Shown here: in pieces, positions 36,768 through 48,824 of the stretch
How the letters are laid out: each line of letters starts with the position of its first letter
Numbering within the stretch: position 1 is the first letter of the stretch
DNA from: Mesocentrotus franciscanus
Lineage: Eukaryota > Echinodermata > Echinoidea > Camarodonta > Strongylocentrotidae
Assembly: GCA_037976565.1 (NCBI GenBank)
Contig: CP137668.1
Coordinates: 22,358,251 to 22,422,250 of the forward strand
Length of the DNA stretch: 64,000 bases
Reading direction: 5' to 3'
Position numbers and translations under genes: made by a program
The notes under the pieces: model-generated
The model's database searches: none
The model's input: only the letters and a program-made list of their open reading frames with translations
Told to the model about the DNA's origin: nothing

Positions 36768-39700
36768 CAGGGGCGGCGGAGCGTCTTCCAACGTATATAG
36801 GGGGAGGCACCAACAAAAAAGGGCACTTTCTGGAGATAAAAAAGGGGGAGGGCACCTACAAAGGGAAACCTCAAAGCGAAAATATACAATTATTAGACAT
36901 AATATATACCCTACATTGTGATTACATTATCATGGATGATTTTTTTTCTCTCTTTACATGGTCTAAGATACTGCTTAAAGGTACTATGTCCCATTTGCAG
37001 GCCAAAAAAATAAAAAGGTTAAACTCCAACGGCATTTGAAAGAAAATACTAATTTAGAACTTCCCTTAAAAAAAGGGGGGCTTGAAAATGTCTTTAAGTG
37101 GGAAATAACGACTATTAGTTGACGAATCGACTTAGGAGCTATAGAGCCAGTAAGTAATAGTCTGATTTTCAGACCATTGTACCGAATGGTCGTACGTTTT
37201 ATGCTGCGCAAAGATTCAATCAGTTTAATTTTGGCCATTACAAGAAGTGGGTTATTGATGTAGACAAATGCTCACGTACCCTTTACAGCTCATTTTATGT
37301 ATGTTATTACCAAAGATGAAAAAATTCAGTCAGTCACTCAAGTAATGTCTGACAGTGAAGTCTAGCAAGTAAACGGGTTTCCTTGCATAATTTGAATATT
37401 AGAACACTGCTAACGTTTAAATTTCACAGATAGGACATACATGACATATTCATAATTCCTGCAAAGTTCTACAGAATTTGATGTTGGCTATTCTAAATAT
37501 GACATGTAACAGCTTAAAAATGAGGACCATATTTTTACGCCACATGTTTGTGTAGTCCCATATAGATCTCTCTGTGTACAGCAGGCGCGGATCCAGGGGG
37601 GCGAGCGGGCCTTGGCCCCCGCCAAAAAAAAAGAGAGAGAGAGAGAAGGAAAATAAGGGAAAGGGAAAGAGGAGAGAAAGGGAAAGAAAGAAGAGGAAGA
37701 AGAAAAGAAAGGGGCCGAAAGGGCCTTGCCTCCCAGGCTGTTGCCTCCCCCCCCCCCATCAAAAAATTAAGAGAGAAGAAAGGAAAGGGCAAGAAAAAAG
37801 CAAAAGAGGGGATAAAGGGAAGGAAAAAAAGAGGAAGAAGAAAAGGAAAGAAGGGGATATCAGTTGCAATTTTCCCGCCAACAAATTGTGGATCGGGGGC
37901 AAAGGCCTTGCCTCTCCCCTCTCCCCCCCCCAAAAAAAAAAAAGAGAGAAGGAAGGGAAAGGGAAAGAGGAGAGCTAAAAGGGAACAAAAAAGAGGAAGA
38001 AGAAAAGAAAAGGGTGAAAATAAGGGGAGATCATTTGCGATTAATCCCATCAACAACGTATGGATCGGGGGGGCCAAAGGCCCTTGCCCCCCTCCCCCCC
38101 AGCAAACCTAAAAGAGAGAGAAGGAAGGGAGGGGAAAGGGAAAGAAAAAAAAAGATAAAGAAGAAAGGTAGGGGAAATCAGGTCCGAATTTTCCCGCCAA
38201 CAAGGTGTAGTTGGGGGGGGGGGTGAGGCCAATGCACTTACGTACTGATGGAAGGGGGTAGTTACCCCCCAAAAAAAAAAACAAAACAAAAAACAAAAAA
38301 AAACAAAAAACAAAAAACAAAAAAATCAAACGTAATTCGATACCGGTGATTTACAAATGTTGCTGAAATGATTTAATTTTCCGAGATTTTTCCTCACTTT
38401 TTAGTAAATTATAAATAATAAATAATAATAAATAAGTAAATAACAAATTCCTAAATTTACAGTCAGGCAAAAAATATGCTTATTTAGAGGCGTGCATGTC
38501 AGGGTCCGCGGAACGTCGGGGCTCGGGGGCCCTCGAGCCTCACCCCCACTTTAAAGAAAGAAATAATAGTGACCTGCCAGTGTCACAAAATAATAAAGTA
38601 TCAAAATATGCTCATCTGACCGTGATTAAATGCCTAAAACCCCTGAGCTTCCGGGAGCTCTGCCCCCTGGATTCCACCTAGGGCCCTAAGGCGGGCCCCT
38701 GGATGCCCATCTGACGGTAATTTAATACCTAAAACCCCTAAGTTTCTGGGGCTACGCCCCCTGGACCCCACGCCAATAAGTGACCTGCCAGTGTCACAAA
38801 TAATGTATCAAAATATGAGCATCTGACCGTAATTAAATGCCTAAAACCCGTAAGCTTCCGGGGGCTCTGCCCCCAGGAATCCACCTAGGGCCCTAAGGCA
38901 GGCCCCTATATGCTCATCTGACGGTAATTAAATGCCTAAAATCCCTGAGCTTCCGGGGGCTTTGCCCCCTGTACCCCATCTAGGGCCCTAAGGCGGGTCC
39001 CTAGATGCTCATCTGACGTTAATTTAATGCCTAAAAACCCTGAGCTTCTGGGGGCTCCGCCCCCTGTACCCCACACCAATTAGTGTCCTGCCAGTGTCAC
39101 AAATAAGGTATCAAAATATGCTCATCTGACCGTAATTTATTGCCTGAAATCCTTGAGCTTCCGGGGGCTCCGGCCCCTAGAACCCACGCCATTTAGTGAC
39201 CAGCCCGTGTCACAAATAATGTATCAAAATATGCTCATCTGACCGTTATTAAGTGCCTAAAACCCCTGGGCATCCGGGGGCTCTGCCCCCTGAACCCCAC
39301 CTAGGGCCCTAAGGCGCGCCCCTGGATGCTCATCTGACGGTAAATAAATGCCTAAAACCCTTGAGCTTCCGGGGGCTCCGCCCCCTGGACCCCACGCCAA
39401 TTAGTGACCTGTCAGTGTCAGAAATAAGGTTTCAAAATATGCTCATCTGACCGTTATTAAATGTCTAAAAACCCTGAGCTTCCGGGGGCTCTGCCCCCTG
39501 GACCTCACCTAGGGCCCTAAGGCGGGTGTCTACATGCTCATCTGACGTTAATTTAACGCCTAAAAAACCCTGAGCTTCTGGGGGCTCTGCCCCCTGGACC
39601 CCACGTCAATTAGTGACCTGTCAGTGTCACAAATAAGGTATTAAAATGTGCTCATCTGGCCATAATTAAATGCCTAAAACCCCTGAGCTTCCGGGGCTCT

Positions 39701-41365
39701 GCCCCCTGGACCCCACCAAGTGCCCTAAGGCGGGCCCCTAGATGCTCATATGACCGTAATTAAATGCCTAAAACCCCTGAGCTTCCGGGGGCTCCACCCC
39801 CTCGACCCCACCAGGGGGCCGTAGGAGGGTCCCTGAATGCTTATCTGACCGTTGAAAATGCCTCAAATCCCTGAGTTTCAGGGGGCGCAGCTCCTTGACC
39901 CCACGCCAATAAGTGACCTGCCAGTGTCATGAATAAGGTATCAAAATATGCTCATATGACTGTAATTAAATGCCCATACCCCCTGCGCTTCCAGGGGCTC
40001 CGCCCCTTGACCCCCTGCCGGGGCTTTGCCCCTAGATCTCACGCCAATTTACGCTACGCTCTACCTGATCGTAAATTAAATACGCCTCCCCCACCCACTT
40101 TGAAAAACGTTCTGCGGGGCCTGCATGAAAGAGTGGGGTAATGCGGATTTTTTTTGTTGGTCTCCCCTAAACGTTTAGTTCATTACGTCACTGCTGGTCA
40201 CCATTACGTACCAATATTTGGCTCGCATTATTTCAAATTTGGGCCCCCTAAGAAATCCTGGATCCGCGCCTGGTGTACAGTGCTTGTTACTTTTACCAAG
40301 ACTGGGCCAAATTTCTTATCCTTTTGATGAATCCAGAACCTTGCAGTACACACCAAGTGTGGTGGTCTGAATATTGATTTGCGAGTTAGCGAAGCGAGCA
40401 AGGAACAAATTTTAAGATTTGTGAGGTTGAATTGCGACCAATTACATCTTATAAAGAGAAAAAAACAATCATGATGGGGTTTTAAGCACAATCTAATCAT
40501 TGAAGACTGAAAAGACCTTTAAGAAGTTTCATAATCTCGTTTTGGAAGATATTAAAGAAAATGTTGCTCTTATAGTAAATTTATATTAGGGGCACATGTT
40601 ATAGAGAAAGTAAAAGGAACTATTTTATTAGAAAAGAAAAGGAACACGTGTCAAAGTAAAAAGGGCAATTATCAGAGGTGAATAGAGGTATTTCTCGCAC
40701 CTGCAAAAAAGAGAACTCACCAGAGATGAAAATTATGAGAATGGAAATGGGGCATTCATTATAAGGAAAAGGGGGAATTTGTCGAAGTGAAAAGGGGGAA
40801 GGGGATCTTATTAAAAAGGAATAGAGGCACTTATCAGAAGGAAAAAATGGCACTTATTAAAAAGGAAAAGAGGTCATGTGTCTCAATAATAGGGGAACTT
40901 ATCAGAGGTGAAAAGAGGCATTTATGAGAAGGGGAAGAGGCTCTTATTAAAAGGGCAAGGATCACTTATCAGAAGGAAAAGGCGCTTATTGAAAGAGAAA
41001 AGGGGCACGTATCATAATAAAAGGGACACATATTATATCAGAGGTGAAAAGTGGAACTTCTCATACCTGATAACGGCCGCCCACCAGAGATGATAAGGAG
41101 CAATTATTGCAAAGGAAAAGTGACACTTGTCGAAGAAAAAGGGGCACTCATCAGATTTTAATAGGGGCGTTTATCAGAGGTAAAAACGGGCATTTATGAG
41201 AAGGGGAAGGGGCACTTGTCAAATAGGTGCAATTATTAGAGGTAAAGAGAGCTCGGCACCTATTATAAAGAAATATGGACACTTATCTAAGGTAAAATGA
41301 GGCACTTTTCCCATGTAAAAAGGGGCACTTTGGGGGTACTTGAAAGAGTGGGGACACCCCCAAGA
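36768..41365 (+). mobile_element. Family B copy 3, broken by later insertions
   Basis: The left end CAGGGGCGGCGGAGCGTCTT at 36768 runs to ACTGCTTAA at about 36978. Family B resumes near 40370 (TTTGCGAGTTAGCGAAGCGA), with its GGGGCACTT array ending around 41345. The intervening 3.4 kb is foreign: an AGGTAC...GTACCCTTTA stretch, a family C fragment and family A copy 2. Confidence 0.65.
37582..40272 (+). mobile_element. Family A copy 2: hAT-like element, 2691 bases, perfect 8-bp duplication
   Basis: GTGTACAG at 37574-37581 and 40273-40280 flank CAGGCGCGGATCCAGG...TCCTGGATCCGCGCCTG. Order inside: four GA modules separated by CCCGCCAACAA..GT..GATCGGGG; poly-A/C; a long satellite array (38580-40070) with GGGGGC/GCCCCC hairpins; GCTACGCTCTACCTGATCGT; and the right end ACCATTACGTACCAATATTT. 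No transposase frame. Long Arg/Lys/Glu frames in the GA modules are artefacts. Confidence 0.9.
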
Positions 41366-41841
41366 GCGCCGCACGCACTCAAACGTATATTATATTTAAA
41401 ACGACCAGAATCTGGTCTAACATTTTTCTGCGAACTCTACGGCCGTGTTCTCTCTCCATTTATCCCGGGGTGTTCACTCTGTAATAGAAGGATTAACATG
41501 TAAATCATTTTTTCAAAGATTTCAAAATGACCCCCATATATATCGCCCCAAAAAAAGAAAGATATTTAGACTCCAAATGAAATAGAATGATTTTGAAATG
41601 ATTCGTCAACTATGTGTTTTTAGAAAGGTATAATTATTTAATTGATTTATATTATGAAAATTATGATTATATTATATGTATTCTAACTTGTGTTAAAGCT
41701 AATCTTGAGCTCTGGTATGGGCATCGTATGTCGAGAGGACATGGCTATAATTCATTCTGGATTATTAATCCTGCAGAAGATTGATTGTTTGATCCAGTAA
41801 AATAAAAGCAACCTCACAAAACTTGCTGGAAATCATCTTCA
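41366..41841. other. Spacer without recognised features
   Basis: AT-rich; no gene or repeat was recognised between the family B array and family C copy 2. Confidence 0.5.
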
Positions 41842-42237
41842 TTAAAGACAAAGACCAGTTCTGGTCATGCGATTGCATTGTGAAAGAAACGTTGTGAAAT
41901 CGATCAGAAAAGGTTGATCATCTAGCATATAAGTATTGGTGTGTACTGCAAGGTTCTGGAATCATCAAAATGATAAGAAATTTGGCCCAGTCTTGGTAAA
42001 GTTACAAGCACTGTACACAGAAAGATGTACATGGGACTACGCGACCACGTGCGCGATATCTATTTGGTCCCAATAGATATAATAATTTACCAAATATATC
42101 ACTTAGTAGGCGGTTTCCCGGCAAAATTTGTATCATCACGTATTAGTCAAAACATATTCTTTCACATGATTGGTAATGAGAGCTTCCATTTCATTTTTTG
42201 AGAGAGGGTCGTTTCCAAAACTGGTCTTTACCTTTAA
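41842..42237 (-). mobile_element. Family C copy 2: TTAA-flanked element, 388 bases
   Basis: TTAA at 41842-41845 and 42234-42237. It is reversed relative to copy 1 and nearly full-length similar to it. The ends AGACAAAGACCAGTTCTGG and CCAAAACTGGTCTTTACCT are a better inverted pair than in copy 1. Confidence 0.8.
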
Positions 42238-43322
42238 TAAAATTTAAAAAAAAACTCTCATTTGCACATAGAGACCTGCGTTAAGCAAGTGGTGTCGGGC
42301 CTACTTACCTTGACTTCCTTATCTTTCTATGCTCATTACTCAGCCCCTATACATTTTGTACCAAAATCGTTTGGACCATGTCATTTATCTGTAATCTTGA
42401 ACATTCAGTGTAAGTTTTGTTGGAGTCTGTGAAAATTTATTTTCTATCATTACGAGAACTCAAGCTTATATGTATCTTGTTTGTATATTACTTTCTATTT
42501 ATGTTGATTATTTATTATGAAGAAATAAAATCGAAAAAAATAAACAAATCATTTTACTTTTAAATGTCATTTAAGGAGGTCCATAGTAGGTTTCAAGATC
42601 ATGCATGCTTCCACAATGCAGCCCTATTTTTTTTTTTTTTTACCTCTCGGGGATATGTTGTTTTAAAACTAAAAAGGTAATCGTTTTTTTGGAGTATTCA
42701 CCAAATATTCTTTTGTCTAGATTATCGTAGATCGCGAAATAAATGTGGAGTAGCCTCCACGGACCATAGGTAAACATCTGTGTCATTGATGTGCCACGTA
42801 CCCCCACCCATCCACCCCATGATACCGGTGCCTGTCTCAAGTGGCTTGACTCACGCTCCTCCAATTTGTAAGTTCAAAATAACTAAATACTTAATCACAA
42901 ATCTACTAAATGTCTCCCTACGATTTTGTGCGAATCATGATAAGAAGGAGGTTGTAATTTATCCCTAGTGTGTCAAAGCAAATTGAAACATTTCTATACA
43001 TAAATTTCTCACCCGATCGCTACCTTTGCTCCCAACTTTAGAAGTTCTACTATGAGGTATGCGTTATCTTATGACGTAATCTGTGATTTTCCTAAATTAT
43101 GTGAAATTGCTCTTACATTATAGTATTTCAATGATACAAAAAAGCATACATTTTCGGTGGATGCAAATCTACACCCCAATTACATACCCTTATTTCTTAG
43201 TGTATAATAGGCTGATACTTTGAGATTTCAAGCAGGTTATAATTTGCCTCGATCTTTATTAATAAAAAATGCTCTTGAAAGCTAAGCTTAACGCTAAATC
43301 ACCCTGGACTGTACATGTATCC
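42238..43322. other. Spacer without recognised genes
   Basis: AT-rich sequence with a poly-T run at about 42628. Small frames only. Confidence 0.5.
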
Positions 43323-43599
43323 TTAAAGGGAGTGTAGCATGACGAGACTATGTGTCTTTCCCGTGGCCCTACTCGGGGCCAATCGGGTATAATACGAGTA
43401 CGGACGACGGACGCGACAGCAGCATGCACGTGAAACCGAAGCGTGAGGAGAACTTCGGTCTGTTTCGCGAACGCTAGCGCGCGCTGAGCAAGTAGAAGTC
43501 GCTGACTACCGTTAATCAAGTCCATTCGTTTACGTGCAGCTGTCCAAAAGAAGACGTAGATGGCGTTAACCAGTATTTGCCATGCTACACTCCCTTTAA
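43323..43599. mobile_element. TTAA-flanked MITE with perfect 15-bp terminal repeats, 269 bases
   Basis: TTAA at 43323-43326 and 43596-43599. The ends AGGGAGTGTAGCATG and CATGCTACACTCCCT are exact complements. The interior is GC-richer than its flanks and carries no gene. Confidence 0.9.
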
Positions 43600-46500
43600 T
43601 CTCTAACCGTCCCTGGCCTTATTTAGTTGATTCAATATGTCTCTCATTAATTTTTAATCCTCCCCAAAACACAGCCCCAATGCAGGCATGATAAGGCGGA
43701 GGGGGTGGAATGCTTGCCTGCCCCAAAAGGGTTTCAAGGGTTCTGGCTCTCCTGCCTTTGGTAGTTTAACATTTTTCATAAGTATTTGAAGCCAATATGT
43801 CAACACTCTATATGCCGACAAATACACAACAGAAATATTAACAGCACTAACAACCCCATCGACCGTCTACACACTTTATTCATTTAAACTCTTCTTTCTT
43901 TCCCGACGGAACTCAATTAATCAATATGTATATCGATTTTTATTGTAAAGTTTAGTCTTCGACATTTACGATCACCATTTGTGAGGCCCTTCATCTATGA
44001 GAACTAAGGAGTACAATGTCCATGCACCACTCCATTTGGTTACCAAAATCGTTTTCTTCTTACGGCGCAACCGCAGCCTGGTCACCGAATCTGACGATCA
44101 TTTTCCATACAAACTTTTAAACTGCTGCAATTTACCCTCAGTGATCTTGTATTGAAATAGGGCCATACTCTTTTTCTGTATTATATTCTGCTACAAATTG
44201 GAAACCACTTCAAGAAGGGTACTGCACCACATGTTACACCTCCATCGGTGACGTGACATGAACGTCATCCCCATTGTCCATGTTGGGTTGAGCACTCCAT
44301 TTTGTTAGTCGGTGTTCTGGTAGCTAGAGGGGTGCAGTGAGACCCCCTTCCTCCAACTGGAAGACGCTTTGGTTTTACTATTCATATCAGTATGAGAATT
44401 CCAATTTGAGGTCCGACGCAAGACAGTTAATGAACATCGATTGAACACTTTGGAATAATAGTCTTAGCTGAGTGATAACAAGGTAAGATATAAATGTCGG
44501 ATGAAATCAAGAAATATACATATTTTATCGTTTTTCGTTTACCTGTTGAATGACCTTCTTTATACCATTAGTACAAACGATAACTTGATGTGATTTCAAA
44601 GTTTCAACGTAGTATTTTCTATGATAAGGAGTTTTCTTTTTTCAATACATTTATATATTCATTATTTTACAGTATTATCACTGTCAGTTATGCCATTTTA
44701 TATCTTATGTTTGTTTCGTTTTTTGTTTTTTAATTCCAAGTATCGTTTACAAAAATATGTCTCAATTTAATCATGTTAATGCTCCACTCCTGTTTAGATC
44801 TCAATTATAGTAAATGCATATCTTATTTTCTTTTTAATGAACATCTGAATGAGTATTTAACCTAACACAGAGGAACCACGCGATGTTTTTTAAAAGATAT
44901 TTTCAGACAAATTCCAATGTTGTAGTTTCAGTTTGGAAAGCTCTCCCCCCCCCCCATTTCAAAATATTTTTCACAAAGAGATTTAAATATATCATGAAGA
45001 ATGCATGTGGTAATCCATGACACTAAACTTGTAACTGCGTAATTTCCTTATATAGAGTGAAAAGGGTACTACTGTTACGGTTAAAAAAGAATGATGAGAT
45101 CTACAAACAAAACGAGCAAATATAAAGAAAACAGGGAAGACGATAATTATGATCATGCTCTATTTTCTTTTCCATTTTGTAAGCCCTCCGCAGGCTATTT
45201 TGCTGAGTAAAGTCAGAATTATATATTTCTAAATAAATCATACATGTCATACAGATGCAGCAAACTTTGACTGTTAGTAACATAGTACTTTAACTCTCGA
45301 AGCGACTGCCACTGTACGTATGATATATGTTATAAATGTATCTGTTATCCTCGAATTATTCATCTTTTTCACTTTAATAAATACAGAAGTTGGTTGCTCA
45401 GCCTTTCGAAGAATATTTGTTCAATGAATGTTGAAATGTAATTTAGTGCATCATTTCTCTTCTACTTTCTAGTGTCAACTCCATTCGTACCTTTATTCGT
45501 ACTTTGCCGTGATGATAATGGCGACGAAGTTGTTGATGACGGACTAATGAGAAGAAGAAGAAAAAATGATAATTTTGTTAATGAGGGTAAAAAGAAATTA
45601 AAAACAATATGATCGGTAGATAACACAGATGTTATGCTGGTAAATTATGAAAATCCCACATACTTAAAGGAAAAAAATAGCTAAAGAATGTGGCGTTAAA
45701 AACGCCAGGATATCTAAACAAAATAATTAAAATAAGAAAACAACGGTCTGTATAGCTTTGTCTAAGCTGTTTCTAAAACGAGATGCTGGAAAATCAATAT
45801 TAAAATCGATTAACTTCTCCAAAAGAATGTGTATTCATGGAGGGCTACAAAGACATATTATACATGTGGTGTGTTTGGTTCTTAGTATTGATTAATACAA
45901 CCTTCCCACCATATTACAAGTACGACCGCACTCAACACTGCTCAACACAAAATACATTAGTTTCTTGATTATAAAGAACAATCCACTAGGTACTACCCAA
46001 ACCGCCTTTTCTACTGACCCCAAACGAAATGCATACTTGAAAAAGTTAATACTCATCATGGCATTCAGGCATTTACTTAGTTAATGATAATTATTTCAGT
46101 ACATAAAACAGCATAATTTCTATCAAGTCGAATATTACAATACATAAGTTCTATCATTCAAATTACATTAGCAACAAAATATAATGACGTGCAGTAATTC
46201 AACTTTAGACAAAAGTGATAAAGCACAACCATTATACTAATTATACAAATTGATACGATATATAATTGTATAAGAGTAATCATTTTTCAAATTCAATGAC
46301 TTCAAGTTAACATTTACTTCCAATTTTTTCGCTTGACAATTACTGAATTCTTTATTTATCTATTTTTTTAAGTTTTACTTATGCAGGATAGCATTGTCAG
46401 TTACTACGGCATATGTATCTACAGACACTAGAGCCCCTGGTTGTTTGTTTCTATCTATCTACCTATCTATCAAAGTTTGAATTCATGTGATGAAAGTAGA

Positions 46501-47062
46501 AGGATTCCTGATAAAATTTAGAAGGGAAATCAGTTGTTTGAATGAATTCCTATACGTGTTGGGTAGGTTATGATATCAACATGCTTAACACTATCTGCTT
46601 TGATAAGACGTCTTCACGTAAAATTATTGGGTGAAATACCCAACATGAAGTTAACATGTGTCCAACCAACAGTTTTATGCGCACTTTCGATAATGTTTTG
46701 CCCAATCAAGGTAATCTTTTACTACAAATCGAGTAAAAGTTGCCTGGGTTAGGCATGTTAATGTTCAGGAATTATCGGCTGGTGCATTAGACACAAAATT
46801 ATCCTTATGTTGTGCAATTTTTACCTCAAATTTATCAATTTTTGTTTAAACAGTTTAATAGGATAGTGAGTATTTAACTACTTTGAATGGGTAAGAATTC
46901 GGGGTCAATTTGCCGATAAGACAGCCCAAACAATACAATAAAACGGGTGTATTTTCGGGGGTCGAGCGATCTGTGTGGGATGCGTGTAGATGATTGAAGA
47001 GCAAAAAATATATACAAACAGACAGAATCTGGACTAGTATGTAGGGATATACACAAAGTCTA
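43600..47062. other. Upstream region of the LDLa gene
   Basis: AT-rich sequence with no recognised gene. The 5' untranslated exon and promoter of the LDLa gene should lie here or just beyond. AACAAG|GTAAGAT near 44480 is one possible donor, unproven. Confidence 0.4.
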
Positions 47063-47155
47063 AAGATGGTAGTTTTTCGCTTTGAGGTTACCCTTTGTAG
47101 GTGCCCTTTTTCTATTGCTGGTGAATCTCCACTTTGAAAGACGCTCCGCCGACCC
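47063..47155 (-). mobile_element. Family B left-end fragment upstream of the LDLa signal exon
   Basis: The reverse complement contains GGCGGAGCGTCTTTCAAAGT, GGGCACCTACAAAGGG and CCTCAAAGCGAAAA, as at 36768. It lies about 180 bases before the acceptor at 47335. Confidence 0.7.
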
Positions 47156-47335
47156 TTCTTCCGATTTTACCCAATGGAACGTCATCAACTACGTTATGAC
47201 AGGTTTTTACAAATATCATGCTCACGATGAAGCGGGACCTATAAACATTCTGATTCCTTTGTTCAGGTTTCCCATCAATTTCGATTGAGTCATGAATCCT
47301 TATCATATTGACATTTCTCTTCTTTTTTTCTTCAG

Positions 47336-47433
47336 AACATTAAGAATGACGATCTTGCAAGGTCTCGTTGTGATTGGCCTTCTTCAGTTGGTAGCCGTGC
47401 CAACACTTACCACACCTCTGCCTCAGGACCGAG
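47336..47433 (+). CDS. LDLa gene, signal-peptide exon
   Basis: A strong acceptor (CTTTTTTTCTTCAG) at 47335 precedes ten untranslated bases and ATG 47346, so a 5' untranslated exon must lie upstream. The coding part reads MTILQGLVVIGLLQLVAVP and ends at donor GTAAGAT, phase 1. An AACAAG/GTAAGAT donor-like site at about 44475-44483 could end that first exon, but this is only a guess. Confidence 0.8.
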
Positions 47434-48788
47434 GTAAGATATTGCAATAAAATGTTCATTTTATAACTCATCAATCGATTGAAATGAACTTATCAATAAC
47501 TGCAATATAAATACATTCACACATGGAAACTCATGCATTATTATATTAAGTAGATAATAATTTTTTTTTCCTGTTGTAGATGAATTCGCCAATCAGCTTA
47601 CGGCGTTGAAGGATGCTATTGAAAAGGTTCCGAATGATGAACTCCAACTAGAATCCGAAGCAAACGTTGATGATCTCATCAAAAATCTCATGGACCTCAC
47701 AGACGAGAGCGAGACAAATAAGGCTTCATCATTAGAAGGGGTCGACAAGGGTGTTGTTAAGGCTATTGATCAATTTAAAGAACTCGGGGACGAGCTATTT
47801 GATGAATTAAACATGGAGGATGAGCTTAACAACCTTAGTGACATCACCAAGGTTCTACCCACAGATGTTCCAGATGAAATAGATGAATTAATTAACGACT
47901 TGATGAATTTGGGTGATTTAAACAAAACAGTCTCCTCGAACGACGACATGACTATAGATTCCACTGAAAGTACACCAATCAATGCTGGTAGTACTGCAAG
48001 CAAAATTGCAGGCGATGATCTCGTCAAAGACTTGATGGATGTTCAGATTGGAGAAGAAATTGTTTCTGAAGTCATCACAGAGTTGGTACTGGACACAGAA
48101 CCTGCCAATGAAGGTACGTCAGTAGCACAAGGAGACATCGATTATGAAATGATCACTGAACTGACCATGGTTACAGAAGTCGTCTATGACATCGTTCCCA
48201 ATGAGGTCAATAGCGATGAGCTGGAGCCAACTTCAGCTACAGCTGCAGTTACCTTGATTGACGATATGCAACCAACATCTACCGATGCATCACTTCAACA
48301 AAATGAAGGTGACCTTCCGGAAGATTTGACTACAATTCAAAATAGTGAGGATCAATCTGACAGTACCATGATCGTCACGGAGGTCATCACTGAGCTTGAA
48401 ACAGATACTGACCTTTTGCACACCAAGGTTAGCGGGTTATTAGGCGATATGGATGGTGAGGCTGATGATGAAACTGAAATGTATCCGACGGATTTTCCTG
48501 ATGACGAAGATTTAGCAATGGAGCTCTGGGATTTAAAAGCAGCTACAGATGATGTGGTAGACGATGACGGTAGGTATTTTATTGTTGTGAACACCAATGT
48601 AGGCCTATCAATACCCCCTCCCTTCTATCTCTCTCCTCTCTCTCTCTCTCTCTCCATCAGTCTCTCTTCTTTCTCTCTCCTATTACCTTCTCTCACAATC
48701 TCAATCTCTCTCTCTTTCTCTGTCCCCCTCTTCTTCTCATGTCACTAGACTAGTTCTATTACGATACTCTCTTTCTCTCTCTCTCTCT

Positions 48789-48824
<36 letters not shown>

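Noticed and set aside
48570..48748. Continuation of the acidic exon frame
   Set aside because: A good donor lies at 48570 and the extension translates a CT microsatellite; the phase to the next exon fits splicing.
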